From NCBI GenBank assembly GCA_002704225.1, contig PAFU01000028.1, positions 1,967 through 36,331 on the forward strand: a stretch of 34,365 nucleotides of DNA, read 5' to 3'. This document shows positions 24,479 through 33,210 of the stretch, piece after piece. The notes beneath the pieces were generated by a model, which had not been told where the DNA came from, did no database searches, and saw nothing but the letters and a program-made list of their open reading frames with translations. The DNA is from Gammaproteobacteria bacterium. GTDB taxonomy: Bacteria > Pseudomonadota > Gammaproteobacteria > Pseudomonadales > Azotimanducaceae. The number at the start of each line of letters is the position of its first letter. The first letter of the stretch is position 1. The position numbers and the translations under genes were made by a program.

Positions 24479-25561
24479 ATGCGCTGGTTCTTCGTCCCCG
24501 TGGGCGCTCGCTACATCAATCGTCAAGTGCTCGGTATTTTTCTCGCCGCCCTGGCCATTTTGCTGTCCATCGCCTTGGGCGACAAACTCATCCAGTTCTT
24601 GGAAAAAGCCGCAGCCGGCAACATCCCCGCGAACCGTGTGTTCTACATCGTGCTATTGCGTATGCCGGAATTGATACAGCTTGTTCTACCCTTTGCGCTC
24701 TATATCGCACTGTTAATGGGATTGGGTCGACTCTATTCCAGCCAAGAAATGGCCGTACTGCGCAGTGGCGGCATGAGCACCAAAATTCTGCTGGCTTGGC
24801 TGATGCCCGGAATCATCCTAATCACCGGGCTGGTGGGTACCGCCTCGCTGTCCGTCACCCCCTCCGCCAAATACGCGCTTGAAAAAGAACTGGTGGAACT
24901 GCAAAAGCGCATTGGCCTCAGCGCTTTGCAGCCAGGCATTTTTCGTATTGAAAATGACGGTGATCAGGTGACGTATAGCAACGCGTTGGATGATGACGAC
25001 CAAACCATTCTCAATGTTTTTATTCAGCGGCAGTTACCCGACGGCAGCCAGATGTCGGTTTGGGCGGAACGAGGACAGCGCAGCCCCCCCGATGCGGATG
25101 GCAGACAAACGCTGACTTTAGAGAATGGCCGGCGCTACGTAGGAAAGTCCGGCGCTTCAAATTTTGACGTGATGTCTTTTGAACGCCTTGATATCAGCAT
25201 CGACAGCGACCCGGTACTCGAGCAAGTCACGGACATCGAATCATTGGATACTAGCAGCCTTGGAAGCACGCCAGCCCATCAAGCGGAACTGCATTGGCGG
25301 TTGGGATTACCGATTTTCTGCGTGATTCTTGCCCTCCTCGCGATAGCCAACGCCACCGTTCAGCCCAGACAAGGTCCCTACGCCCGACTCGCTACCGGCA
25401 TGGTTTGGATGCTGAGCTACTACCTCGCACTGGTATTCAATCGTTGGCTCATCGAAGAAGGTTTCTTACCCGGCGCGTTTGGCCTTTGGCCAGTACACCT
25501 GGCTGTTGGTGTCTACGCCGCCGTGGGGCTACGTAAGCTCGCAATGCCCGCCGCGCGCTAA
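24479..25561 (+). CDS. lptF: LPS export ABC transporter permease LptF
   Basis: 360 residues. Three membrane segments at the N-terminus and three at the C-terminus flank a periplasmic beta-jellyroll of about 130-265, the LptF/LptG layout. The N-terminal region GNIPANRVFYIVLLRMPELI and the coupling-helix part GRLYSSQEMAVLRSGGMS match LptF rather than LptG, and NATVQPRQGPYARL matches the conserved LptF tail. It would extract lipopolysaccharide from the inner membrane with LptB2 and LptG. GGGAAGG lies eight bases before the ATG. Unusually, lptG does not follow; a DUF3429 gene does. pepA, the usual divergent neighbour, is replaced by metY. Confidence 0.92.
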   Translation: MRWFFVPVGARYINRQVLGIFLAALAILLSIALGDKLIQFLEKAAAGNIPANRVFYIVLLRMPELIQLVLPFALYIALLMGLGRLYSSQEMAVLRSGGMSTKILLAWLMPGIILITGLVGTASLSVTPSAKYALEKELVELQKRIGLSALQPGIFRIENDGDQVTYSNALDDDDQTILNVFIQRQLPDGSQMSVWAERGQRSPPDADGRQTLTLENGRRYVGKSGASNFDVMSFERLDISIDSDPVLEQVTDIESLDTSSLGSTPAHQAELHWRLGLPIFCVILALLAIANATVQPRQGPYARLATGMVWMLSYYLALVFNRWLIEEGFLPGAFGLWPVHLAVGVYAAVGLRKLAMPAAR

Positions 25562-25570
25562 AGGACTGTC

Positions 25571-26026
25571 ATGCCTGCACTGAAGATTAATCCGAGAATT
25601 CCCCAACTGCTGGGCTATGCGGGCCTACTGCCAATGCTGGCTTTGTTATTCGGCATCTGGGGCTGGCCCCAACTGACGACTCAATTGACGGATGCTGCGA
25701 CACTCTACGTTGGAGTGATCTTCTCGTTTCTAGGGGGCCTTCAGTGGGGGCTCGCGGTTCGAGGGGATATGGAGAGTCCACCTGACACCAATGCCACCCT
25801 GCGACTGATTGTTGGGGTTGCGCCCTCCCTGACAACCGGCTGCGCCCTGCTGATCCCAACGTTGTATGGAGGCGTCTGCCTCATCACCGGGCTATGGCTG
25901 CTGTTGGCGTTTGAATGGCACTGGCGGGACAGCAACGAATTACCCAACTGGTATCTGCCTTTGCGAATCAACCTCACCATTATGCTCTCGGGATCATTGG
26001 CTGCTGTGTTATGGCTTGCCGGCTGA
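25571..26026 (+). CDS. DUF3429 family membrane protein
   Basis: 151 residues, with about five hydrophobic segments. The pattern LGYAGLLPML near the start, FSFLGGLQWGLA (about 51-62) and ending in NLTIMLSGSLAAV matches the DUF3429 family. Function unknown. An AAGGAC ribosome site lies before the ATG, nine bases after the lptF stop, so the two are probably co-transcribed. Nothing in the sequence suggests an enzyme. Confidence 0.85.
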   Translation: MPALKINPRIPQLLGYAGLLPMLALLFGIWGWPQLTTQLTDAATLYVGVIFSFLGGLQWGLAVRGDMESPPDTNATLRLIVGVAPSLTTGCALLIPTLYGGVCLITGLWLLLAFEWHWRDSNELPNWYLPLRINLTIMLSGSLAAVLWLAG

Positions 26027-26120
26027 CGTTGACGGTTTGCATACAGGCTGATGCAGTATTGTTGTCTCTTCCGCTCACTAACTGAATCGCCCGAAGCTAG
26101 CATCGCTCGTTGGAATCACC

Positions 26121-26396
26121 ATGAAACAGACAGCAACCGATTGCGCTCTATCCGCATCGGACATCAGTCGCATCATTGAAATGGCTTGGGAAGACCGTAC
26201 GCCGTTTGAAGCGATCAAAACCCAGTTTGGTATTGGTGAGCCTGACGTCATTCAGGTTATGCGGCGCAACGTATCCGCCGGCGCTTTTCGGCGGTGGCGC
26301 GCCCGAGTGAGCGGGCGCAAAACCAAGCACGCAGGTCTGCGCCAGCCGGGGGTATCACGACATCAGTCGAGTACCCACAACAAGGCAAACCGCTAG
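26121..26396 (+). CDS. TIGR03643 family small basic protein
   Basis: 91 residues. The core IIEMAWEDRTPFEAI followed by QFGI, VIQVMRRN, FRRWRARVSGRKTKH is the signature of the TIGR03643 (DUF2805-like) family. It looks like a helix-turn-helix followed by a basic tail, which suggests nucleic-acid binding, but no function is established. The C-terminal 20 residues are low-complexity. GGAA precedes the ATG. Its TAG overlaps the TAG of the convergent qmcA gene within a single CTAG. Confidence 0.85.
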   Translation: MKQTATDCALSASDISRIIEMAWEDRTPFEAIKTQFGIGEPDVIQVMRRNVSAGAFRRWRARVSGRKTKHAGLRQPGVSRHQSSTHNKANR

Positions 26397-27322
26397 CTAT
26401 CGGATTTTTGGATATTGCCCATGGTGCCCATTACGGTGGATACCAAGGTCGAAACATCGCCCAACTGAGCAGGCACAATCATCGTGTTGTTGGCCTGGGC
26501 CAACTTGCCAAATTCCTTCACCCACTGCTCGGCGACCCGCAGATTAATCGCATCTTGGCCGCCCGGTTCGCTCACCGCTGCCCCCACCGCTCGCACGCCG
26601 GCGGCCGTTGCCTCGGCAATCAGGCGTATCTCTTCGGCACGACCTTCCGCTTCGTTTATCTGCCTGAGCTTTTCTGCTTCAGACAGGTTGATGGCTTCCT
26701 GACGCTCGCCCTCTGAAACATTGATCCGCGCCTGCCGTTCACCTTCAGAAGATGCCACCACAGCCCGGCGCTCTCGCTCCGCACGCATTTGTTTTTCCAG
26801 AGCGTCTTTCACCGATGCTGGGGGCACAATGTCCTTGATCTCGTAACGCAGAATTTTAACGCCCCAAGGCTCTGCCGCCCTATCCACCGCGTGCACAACT
26901 TGCGAGTTAATGGTCTCACGCTCTTCAAAGGTACGGTCCAGCTCGATTTTGCCGATTTCCGAACGCAGTGTGGTTTGGGCCAATTGTGCGGTAGCGAACA
27001 TGTAGTCCTGAATACCATAGCTGGCGGCTCTGGCATCACTGACTTGCATATAAATGACGCCGTCAATCTCCACCGAGATATTGTCCTTCGTAATACAGCT
27101 TTGCGAAGGCACATCGACGGTCTGTTCCTTTAACGTGTGCTTGTAGGCCACCACATCTACGAAGGGCACCAGAATATGAAAGCCGGCATCCAAGGTTTTC
27201 GCGTACTTACCTAACCGCTCGACCACAAACTGTTCTCGCTGAGGTACAACCCGGGCGGTCTTGAGCAATATGACGACCACAGCAATGGCCAGCAGTACGC
27301 CGAGAAAAAAACTCATATCCAT
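26393..27322 (-). CDS. qmcA: SPFH/band-7 family protein, paraslipin (QmcA)
   Basis: 309 residues: one N-terminal membrane segment (about 4-21), then the SPFH domain starting VVPQREQFVVERLGKY, then a charged coiled coil with repeated SEGERQ units (about 190-245), and a C-terminal region ending in QLGDVSTLVSTVMGTMG. It forms large oligomeric cages at the inner membrane and acts with a NfeD-type partner in membrane quality control. The upstream nfeD-like gene's TGA shares a base with this ATG (TGATG), so the two are translationally coupled. GGAGAC lies upstream. Confidence 0.92.
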   Translation of the reverse strand: MDMSFFLGVLLAIAVVVILLKTARVVPQREQFVVERLGKYAKTLDAGFHILVPFVDVVAYKHTLKEQTVDVPSQSCITKDNISVEIDGVIYMQVSDARAASYGIQDYMFATAQLAQTTLRSEIGKIELDRTFEERETINSQVVHAVDRAAEPWGVKILRYEIKDIVPPASVKDALEKQMRAERERRAVVASSEGERQARINVSEGERQEAINLSEAEKLRQINEAEGRAEEIRLIAEATAAGVRAVGAAVSEPGGQDAINLRVAEQWVKEFGKLAQANNTMIVPAQLGDVSTLVSTVMGTMGNIQKSDS

Positions 27323-27771
27323 CAGTTCGTCTCCTGTTCAACAATCAGAGTATTACCATCCCGTCCGACAATTTTGGCGAACGCGCCTGCGGCGATTTCC
27401 GCATGAGCACTGCGCGCATTCCAATCGGCGCCACGGTAGTTCACCCGACCGCGGCCCTGACTGGCAGCGTCAAAGCCACTCACGATGGTGACGTCCTTAC
27501 CGATAAAATCTTCATCAGCAGAGCCCTGCACCGAGTCTCCAACCAAGTGAAACTTCAGGCGAGAACGCACGCCGACAAGCAACACCAGGGCGAGTCCGGC
27601 GAACAGAATGAAAGGGATACCGTTTCCTGCTGGTAGGCCCAACCACAGAGCGAGACCCGTCATGGCGGCCGCGAGGCCGAGAAAAAACAGGATGAAATTC
27701 CCCATGGTGACCTCGGCAATAATCAGAGCAAAGCCGATACCCAGCCAAATGTATTCCGTATTCAGATCCAT
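27322..27771 (-). CDS. NfeD family protein, short form (YbbK-partner type)
   Basis: 149 residues: three hydrophobic segments between 8 and 75 followed by a soluble OB-fold domain (about 85-149) with IGKDVTIVSGFDAASQGRGRVNY-type residues at 91-113. There is no ClpP-like protease domain, so this is the short NfeD form that pairs with paraslipins. GGAGG lies five bases before the ATG. It is immediately upstream of and coupled with qmcA, the common arrangement. Confidence 0.9.
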   Translation of the reverse strand: MDLNTEYIWLGIGFALIIAEVTMGNFILFFLGLAAAMTGLALWLGLPAGNGIPFILFAGLALVLLVGVRSRLKFHLVGDSVQGSADEDFIGKDVTIVSGFDAASQGRGRVNYRGADWNARSAHAEIAAGAFAKIVGRDGNTLIVEQETN

Positions 27772-27793
27772 TGTGCCTCCTATGAGTTAAGGG

Positions 27794-28792
27794 TTATTTA
27801 CCGGGCACCCGAAACTTACCCTGAATTACCTCAACGCAATATCCGGTGATATGCGTTCGCTGAATCTGCCCCTTGTGGCGCACTACGTCCACTGTTATTC
27901 GACTCGGTCGCCCCATTTCTTCGCCTTGAGAGATCGTGTACCGAGCACCGCCCTGCACTTGATCCTGCTCCGCAAGCAGGCCAGCCAACGCACCCGCCGC
28001 GCTACCCGTGGCGGGATCTTCGGGAATGCCATGCAGGGGATCAAACATACGCCCCTGCGCCTCACCCGAGCCCGTACGGCAGTAGACATAGACCAAAAAC
28101 GCTTCTGCCACGTCTTCACTCTGCGAATCCGGCGACAAGGCATTCAGACTGAGTTGCTCGAATGTCTCGATTTGAGGCTGACAGGCAGCCAAGGCAGCAG
28201 GGTCGGTCACCTCCACCACAGGAAATTCAATACCCACGCTGACAATCGTCGATCCCGCGCTTTGCGCAGCGATCTGATCCACATCCAAACCAAGCGCCTT
28301 CGCCATCACTTGCGTACTGTGCCCGGACCGCTGTTCAAAGGCCCGAGGCGCGGCAATTCTCGCCTTTTCTGCCTTGCCATAGGCGTCTAGAGTCACCGCA
28401 ACCTCTACCAAACCTGCCTGTTCTTCAAAGCGCATAAAACGCTGCTGACTGCCGTCTCGTTCATCGGTTTTAAGCTCAAGTTTGCCAGTAACAGGCACTG
28501 CCTCCGGGTAGGATGCCAACACAAAACCCGTGCCGACATTGGGGTGCCCCGCAAAGGGCAATTCAGACTTAGGTGTGAAAATGCGAATATGAGCCGTGTT
28601 TGCCGGATCAACCGGGGGCAACACGAAGGTGGTCTCAGAGTAATTCATTTCCGCTGCAATGCTCTGCATCTGATGCTCCGTCAGTGAGGCCGCCTGGCGG
28701 TCTGAGGCAAAGAACACGGCAAGGGGGTTCCCACCAAAGGTGTCCTTGGTAAACACATCGACAGTGACGAAGTCTAGATTCAGTCCGTTCAT
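27794..28792 (-). CDS. PhzF family isomerase-like protein
   Basis: 332 residues, slightly longer than usual for PhzF. The opening FVTVDVFTKDTFGGNPLAV, the catalytic Glu53 (NYSETTFV), LPFAGHPNVGT and DPATGSAAGAL are the family signatures. PhzF enzymes isomerise trans-2,3-dihydro-3-hydroxyanthranilate in phenazine synthesis, but most homologues lie outside phenazine clusters and have unknown substrates. No other phenazine gene is present here. GGGAA precedes the ATG. It precedes the NfeD gene by 22 bases on the same strand and may be co-transcribed. Confidence 0.9.
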   Translation of the reverse strand: MNGLNLDFVTVDVFTKDTFGGNPLAVFFASDRQAASLTEHQMQSIAAEMNYSETTFVLPPVDPANTAHIRIFTPKSELPFAGHPNVGTGFVLASYPEAVPVTGKLELKTDERDGSQQRFMRFEEQAGLVEVAVTLDAYGKAEKARIAAPRAFEQRSGHSTQVMAKALGLDVDQIAAQSAGSTIVSVGIEFPVVEVTDPAALAACQPQIETFEQLSLNALSPDSQSEDVAEAFLVYVYCRTGSGEAQGRMFDPLHGIPEDPATGSAAGALAGLLAEQDQVQGGARYTISQGEEMGRPSRITVDVVRHKGQIQRTHITGYCVEVIQGKFRVPGK

Positions 28793-28881
28793 ATTGTTCC
28801 CACCGCTTTATTGCTACTCTTGTCCGCTTGGATACGCCTACAAGACCACCTTATTTTTTCTCTGTCAGTAAGACCCTACCC

Positions 28882-29934
28882 ATGAAGGCACTTTTTTATT
28901 CAGAACATGGCGCAGCCCAAGTTTTGCGCTATGAGAACCGGCCAGACCCTACCATCGGACCCGCCGATGTGCTGATTCAAGTCGCCGCGACCGCGATCAA
29001 TAGACTGGACATTGTGCAGCGCCATGGCTGGTTTACGCTGCCGGGTTTCACGCTGCCGCAGATTGCCGGCATGGATATGGCCGGCACCGTCGTAGAGATC
29101 GGCCGTGACGTCAGCGGAGTCAAAACCGGCGATCGCGTTGTCGTCGATCCGTCATTACACGGTGTATCAGCGCATTCCTCTTTCGCGGGTCACGGCGAAC
29201 GCTATGGCGAGTTAGGGGTGCTAGGGGCCACACATCCTGGCGGCTACGGTGAACTCTGCGCCGTGAGCGCCGATCACGTACATCCGCTGCCCGCGGATCT
29301 ATCCTTTGCCGACGCTGCGGTGTTTCCCACGGCTTGGATGACCACGCATCACGCACTGTTCCGGATAGGCGAACTGCAGGCGGGAGAAACCCTGCTGCTA
29401 CACGGTGCGACCAGTGCGCTCACGCTGGCAGCTACCCAACTGGCGGTTGCGGCAAATGCCAAAGTCTTTGTGACCGCAGCCACCGAGGAAAAGTGTGCCG
29501 TAGCAATGGCTCTTGGTGCCACCGCGACAACCACAAATCGAGACACCGATGTGACCGCCTGGGTCATGCATCAAACCGAGGGCCAAGGCGTCAATATGGT
29601 GCTCGATCATGTGGGGCCAGCCCTATGGGAACCAACCCTGTTCGCACTTGCACCGCAAGGACGGTTAGTAACCTGCGGCAACACCACCGGCGACAGCGTG
29701 AGCATTCCGTCTCTGGGCTTTCTGTTTCAGCGAGGAGCTCAGATCAAGGGCAGCGATGCCTATTTCTCCACGGATTTCGCTGACGTTTGGAAGCGCTACT
29801 GTCAGGGCATCCGCCAGTCTCGGTTCAGCTCGCAGATTCATCGTCAGCACCCCATCGAGGACGGTGCTCAAGCACAGCGGGAACTGGAAGCGGGAAACAC
29901 GCTGGGGCGTATGGTCTTGCTGCACGGCAGCTGA
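28882..29934 (+). CDS. Zinc-type alcohol dehydrogenase/quinone oxidoreductase (MDR) with degenerate cofactor motif
   Basis: 350 residues from the ATG at 28882; a longer frame to 28828 overlaps the presumed promoter and uses a weaker start. The opening MKALFYSEHGAAQVL, GMDMAGTVVEIG (63-74) and GGYGELCAV (120-128) are MDR signatures. No four-cysteine structural zinc loop is present, so a quinone-oxidoreductase-like branch is likely. The nucleotide-binding glycine motif, usually GxxGxxG or A-x-x-G-x-x-A, reads GATSALT (175-181), losing the second and third glycines. NAD(P)H binding may be altered. The ribosome site is weak. It is divergent from the PhzF gene. Confidence 0.85.
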   Translation: MKALFYSEHGAAQVLRYENRPDPTIGPADVLIQVAATAINRLDIVQRHGWFTLPGFTLPQIAGMDMAGTVVEIGRDVSGVKTGDRVVVDPSLHGVSAHSSFAGHGERYGELGVLGATHPGGYGELCAVSADHVHPLPADLSFADAAVFPTAWMTTHHALFRIGELQAGETLLLHGATSALTLAATQLAVAANAKVFVTAATEEKCAVAMALGATATTTNRDTDVTAWVMHQTEGQGVNMVLDHVGPALWEPTLFALAPQGRLVTCGNTTGDSVSIPSLGFLFQRGAQIKGSDAYFSTDFADVWKRYCQGIRQSRFSSQIHRQHPIEDGAQAQRELEAGNTLGRMVLLHGS

Positions 29935-29972
29935 TCGTACCGACGCAGACGTTGGAATCTATGAATGCCGCC

Positions 29973-31130
29973 CTAGGCAATCACCCCTTGGCGGGCCAGC
30001 TCCTGCATTTGCTCGAGGGTCAGACCCAAGTCTGCCAATATCTCTACGGTATGTTCTCCCAGATCCGCTGAAGCCTGCAGGCGCGGCTCGGAACTGCGGC
30101 TGAAACGTACCGCACTGCGCGGCTGGCGCATTGGGCCGCCGCGAGGGTGCTCGATGTCTTGCAGAATGCCCGTTGCCTGAACCTGTGGGTCATCGATGAC
30201 CTGCGCTCGTGTATTCACTCGGCCGGCGGGAATTTCGTTGTAGGCCAGAAGCTCCATCAGCTCATCCGTCGCGTATTGGCTGCAATCCGCACCTAGGTAA
30301 CCCGAAACGACAGCACCATCAGCGGTTTCACTGATGCCGCAGACGTCGGCTAGGTCACCGGCATGCTGCACACCTTGGCCTTTGAACGAGTAGTTCCACA
30401 TCAACTCGGGCCAGTTGAAGTACACCGCAGCGTCCAGCATGGACAACTGAACATGCTGACCGCCAGCACCGCGCTCCCTAGCCAGCAAGGCAGCGGTAAT
30501 GCCTTGGGCGGCCGTCAACGCCGTTACTTTGTCGTAAATTATGGAACGCACCATTTGCAGTGCCTGTTTGTTTTCCTCCGGATCTGCACTTTCTTCCAAG
30601 GGATTGCTGTTCGCGGGCATCATGCCCTGAACATCCAAAATCCCGCTGAGCGCCTGAATGACGTAGTCATAGGTTTTTTGTTCAGCGTAAGGACCCACCT
30701 CACCCATCCCGTTGATGGAGGCATAGATAAGATTTGGGCATTCGGCTTTCAAGGCATCGTAATCCAGCCCGAGCCGTGCCATTTTACCAGGCCGATAATT
30801 CTGCAGCAGGACGTCGGCATCCGCCGCCAACTGCCGCACCAGTGCTTGGCCTTCAGAGTGTTTCAAGTTGATTGCGATAGAGCGCTTGTTGCGATTGATC
30901 ATGGCGTAAATCGCGCTGAGTCCATTGCGTGACGCACCCAACCCACGAATACCATCGCCCCAGCCCGGCGGCTCGATTTTGATCACATCTGCGCCCTGAT
31001 CCGCCAACACCACCGCTGCCATGGGGCCGGAAACCACCGAAGATAAATCGAGCACCCGAAAGCCGCTCAATGGACCTTCATTTGGTATCGTAGCGGACTG
31101 TTGATCAGGGTCGGCGATTGGATCGGACAT
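29973..31130 (-). CDS. Class III CoA-transferase (CaiB/BaiF family)
   Basis: 385 residues from the ATG at 31130; the frame extends 40 codons further upstream but with no family similarity, while a GGAG lies 11 bases before 31130. FRVLDLSSVVSGPMAAVVLADQGADV (residues 24-49) is the N-terminal fold, NRNKRSIAINLK (79-90) follows, and the catalytic Asp200 is in IIYDKVTAL. A short insert rich in acidic residues (about 172-190) precedes it. It appears active, unlike the degenerate modules elsewhere in the window. It stands alone and convergent with the MDR gene, so it is not clearly part of the catabolic island. Confidence 0.9.
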   Translation of the reverse strand: MSDPIADPDQQSATIPNEGPLSGFRVLDLSSVVSGPMAAVVLADQGADVIKIEPPGWGDGIRGLGASRNGLSAIYAMINRNKRSIAINLKHSEGQALVRQLAADADVLLQNYRPGKMARLGLDYDALKAECPNLIYASINGMGEVGPYAEQKTYDYVIQALSGILDVQGMMPANSNPLEESADPEENKQALQMVRSIIYDKVTALTAAQGITAALLARERGAGGQHVQLSMLDAAVYFNWPELMWNYSFKGQGVQHAGDLADVCGISETADGAVVSGYLGADCSQYATDELMELLAYNEIPAGRVNTRAQVIDDPQVQATGILQDIEHPRGGPMRQPRSAVRFSRSSEPRLQASADLGEHTVEILADLGLTLEQMQELARQGVIA

Positions 31131-31173
31131 GGGGTTGCAGTCTCCATAGCAGGTTTGGCCGTCTTGACCCCAA

Positions 31174-31260
31174 GTATGCAATAAGCGTTTCACAGTTTCG
31201 CAATTAATCCACCCGCAGCATGCAATCGGTACTTGATAACTTGCATACAAGGGCTAACGT
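31174..31260. promoter_or_regulatory. Divergent region with repeated ATGCAA half-sites and possible promoter
   Basis: GTATGCAA (31174-31181) and TTGCATAC (31241-31248) are perfect inverted copies of each other, and a third ATGCAA lies at 31220-31225. On the rightward strand TTGATA (31233-31238) and TAACGT (31255-31260) are 16 bases apart and could be a promoter for the DUF885 lipoprotein gene. A regulator binding the repeats could control both this gene and the leftward CoA-transferase. All by eye. Confidence 0.3.
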
Positions 31261-31304
31261 TCAGCCTTTAGCGTTGCTGCACTCAGTCAAACGGAGAACC
31301 GACC

Positions 31305-33194
31305 TTGGATCACTCAACAAAGCCAATAAAAGCACTCGCCTATCGATCCCAGCGTGCCTTCCTAGGCCTGACCTTGGGTATCGCGCTTGCCGCTTGCAGC
31401 CAAGGCGCTGACAAAACAAGTGCAGAAAACGGCACAGTGGAGGGGGCCAAAAGCACACTGACTTTGACCCAGTGGCTGGACGAGCAGTACGCAACGGAAC
31501 TTCAGTTTTCGCCCATAGAATTGACGTTTTTGGGCCGCAAGGAACGCAACGACGAGATAGACGCCTTTACCTACGAAGCGTTTGCCGAACAACTGGCATG
31601 GAAAACCGCATCGGTTGTGCAAATGAAAGAGCTGTTCGACCCCTCGCAGCTGACGGGCGACGAGCTGTTGTCCTACGATTTATGGGTCTATCAACTGCAG
31701 CGGATGCAGGAATCCAAGGCATTTTTCTATGACGGTCTGGTCTTTGAGCAGATGAACGGGGTGCAAAATTTTGTACCAACCTTCTTGATCAACTTTCACC
31801 GGGTCGAAAACGCCGACGATATGACGGCTTACATCGAGCGGGTTAGAGCGGTGAAGCCCCGCATGGAAGAAGCCATCGCCAATGCGGTCAAGGCGGCGGG
31901 CAAAGGTGTGGTCTCACCGCCCTTCGCGCTAGACGGCACCATTACCCAAGCCCGGAGTATCATCACCGGCAAGCCCTTTGACACCAACGCCGCGAAAGAC
32001 AGCGATCTCTGGGCCGATATGCGCCAAGAAGTAAAAACGCTTCTTGAGGCGGGAACCATCGATTCCATCGCTGCGGGGCAACTCACGGCTCAGGCCAAGG
32101 ACGCCTTGATCAACCACCTTCAACCCGCCTATGAGGACATCATTCAATGGGCCGAGAATGAAAAAGACCGCGCCCCTGAAGTGTCTACAGGTGTCGGCAG
32201 CCAGCCCGGAGGCGCCGCCTACTATGCCTACCGCTTACGCAGCCAGACCACCACCGACCTCACCGCGGACGAGATTCATCAAATCGGTTTAGACGAAGTT
32301 GCCCGACTGCGCAAAGACATGGAGGCTATTAAAGATCAGGTAGGCTTCGACGGATCGCTACAAGACTTCTTCGAACATGTGCGCGATGGCGAGTGGAACT
32401 ACTACCCCAATACCGATGAGGGTCGCCAGGGCTATATCGATGACGCCACGGCAGCGATTGATGGCATTAAAGCCCAACTACCCAACTACTTTGGTTTGTT
32501 GCCTCAGGCCGACCTAGTCGTTAAACGCGTAGAACCCTTTCGCGAACGTGATGGCGCAGCACAGCACTACTACCCAGGCACGCCGGACGGATCTCGTCCT
32601 GGCATTTACTACGCGCACCTGTCCGACATGACAGCAATGCCGAAAAATCAGCTGGAGGTGATCGCGTATCACGAAGGTCTGCCCGGCCACCATATGCAAA
32701 TCTCCATCGCACAGGAACTTGAGGACGTGCCGCAGTTTCGCACCCAAGCCCGCTTTACGGCCTATTCCGAAGGTTGGGGATTGTATTCAGAATATTTAGC
32801 GAAAGAGATTCCAGGCACCTATCTCGACCCTTATCAGGACTTCGGGCGGCTCACCGGCGAAATCTGGCGAGCGATACGTCTGGTCGTGGATACCGGCCTG
32901 CACGCCAAGGGCTGGACAGAACAAGAAGCCATTGACTACTTCGCCGCCAATTCACCCGAACCGCTGGAGAGCATTACCTCGGAAATCCAACGCTATATCG
33001 TAATGCCCGGGCAAGCGACGACCTACAAAATCGGCATGCTGAAAATTTTAGAGCTGCGGGCCGAGGCCAAGGCGGCCCTTGGGGACAACTTCGACATCAG
33101 GACCTTTCATGATGTCGTTCTGGGAGGTGGCGCACTGCCCTTACCATTGCTCGAACGTAAGGTTCGCCGATGGATCAACGAGACCCAACAATAA
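31305..33194 (+). CDS. DUF885 family lipoprotein (putative metallo-carboxypeptidase-like)
   Basis: 629 residues from a TTG start, supported by CGGAG eight bases upstream. The N-terminus is a lipoprotein signal with LAAC lipobox at Cys31. The DUF885 core carries the zinc-like motif HEGLPGHH (456-463), followed by FTAYSEGWGLYSEYLAKE, where the Glu of EGW is likely a further ligand. Such proteins resemble thermostable carboxypeptidase-type gluzincins and are presumed peptidases. It is expected at the outer-membrane inner face. It is followed within 16 bases by the small CxxC membrane protein, then the TonB receptor. Confidence 0.9.
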   Translation: MDHSTKPIKALAYRSQRAFLGLTLGIALAACSQGADKTSAENGTVEGAKSTLTLTQWLDEQYATELQFSPIELTFLGRKERNDEIDAFTYEAFAEQLAWKTASVVQMKELFDPSQLTGDELLSYDLWVYQLQRMQESKAFFYDGLVFEQMNGVQNFVPTFLINFHRVENADDMTAYIERVRAVKPRMEEAIANAVKAAGKGVVSPPFALDGTITQARSIITGKPFDTNAAKDSDLWADMRQEVKTLLEAGTIDSIAAGQLTAQAKDALINHLQPAYEDIIQWAENEKDRAPEVSTGVGSQPGGAAYYAYRLRSQTTTDLTADEIHQIGLDEVARLRKDMEAIKDQVGFDGSLQDFFEHVRDGEWNYYPNTDEGRQGYIDDATAAIDGIKAQLPNYFGLLPQADLVVKRVEPFRERDGAAQHYYPGTPDGSRPGIYYAHLSDMTAMPKNQLEVIAYHEGLPGHHMQISIAQELEDVPQFRTQARFTAYSEGWGLYSEYLAKEIPGTYLDPYQDFGRLTGEIWRAIRLVVDTGLHAKGWTEQEAIDYFAANSPEPLESITSEIQRYIVMPGQATTYKIGMLKILELRAEAKAALGDNFDIRTFHDVVLGGGALPLPLLERKVRRWINETQQ

Positions 33195-33210
33195 TTCTGT
33201 GCCGCTTAGC

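Noticed and set aside
27794-28792. Phenazine biosynthesis locus suggested by the PhzF-like gene
   Set aside because: No other phz genes lie nearby, and stand-alone PhzF homologues are common and unrelated to phenazines.
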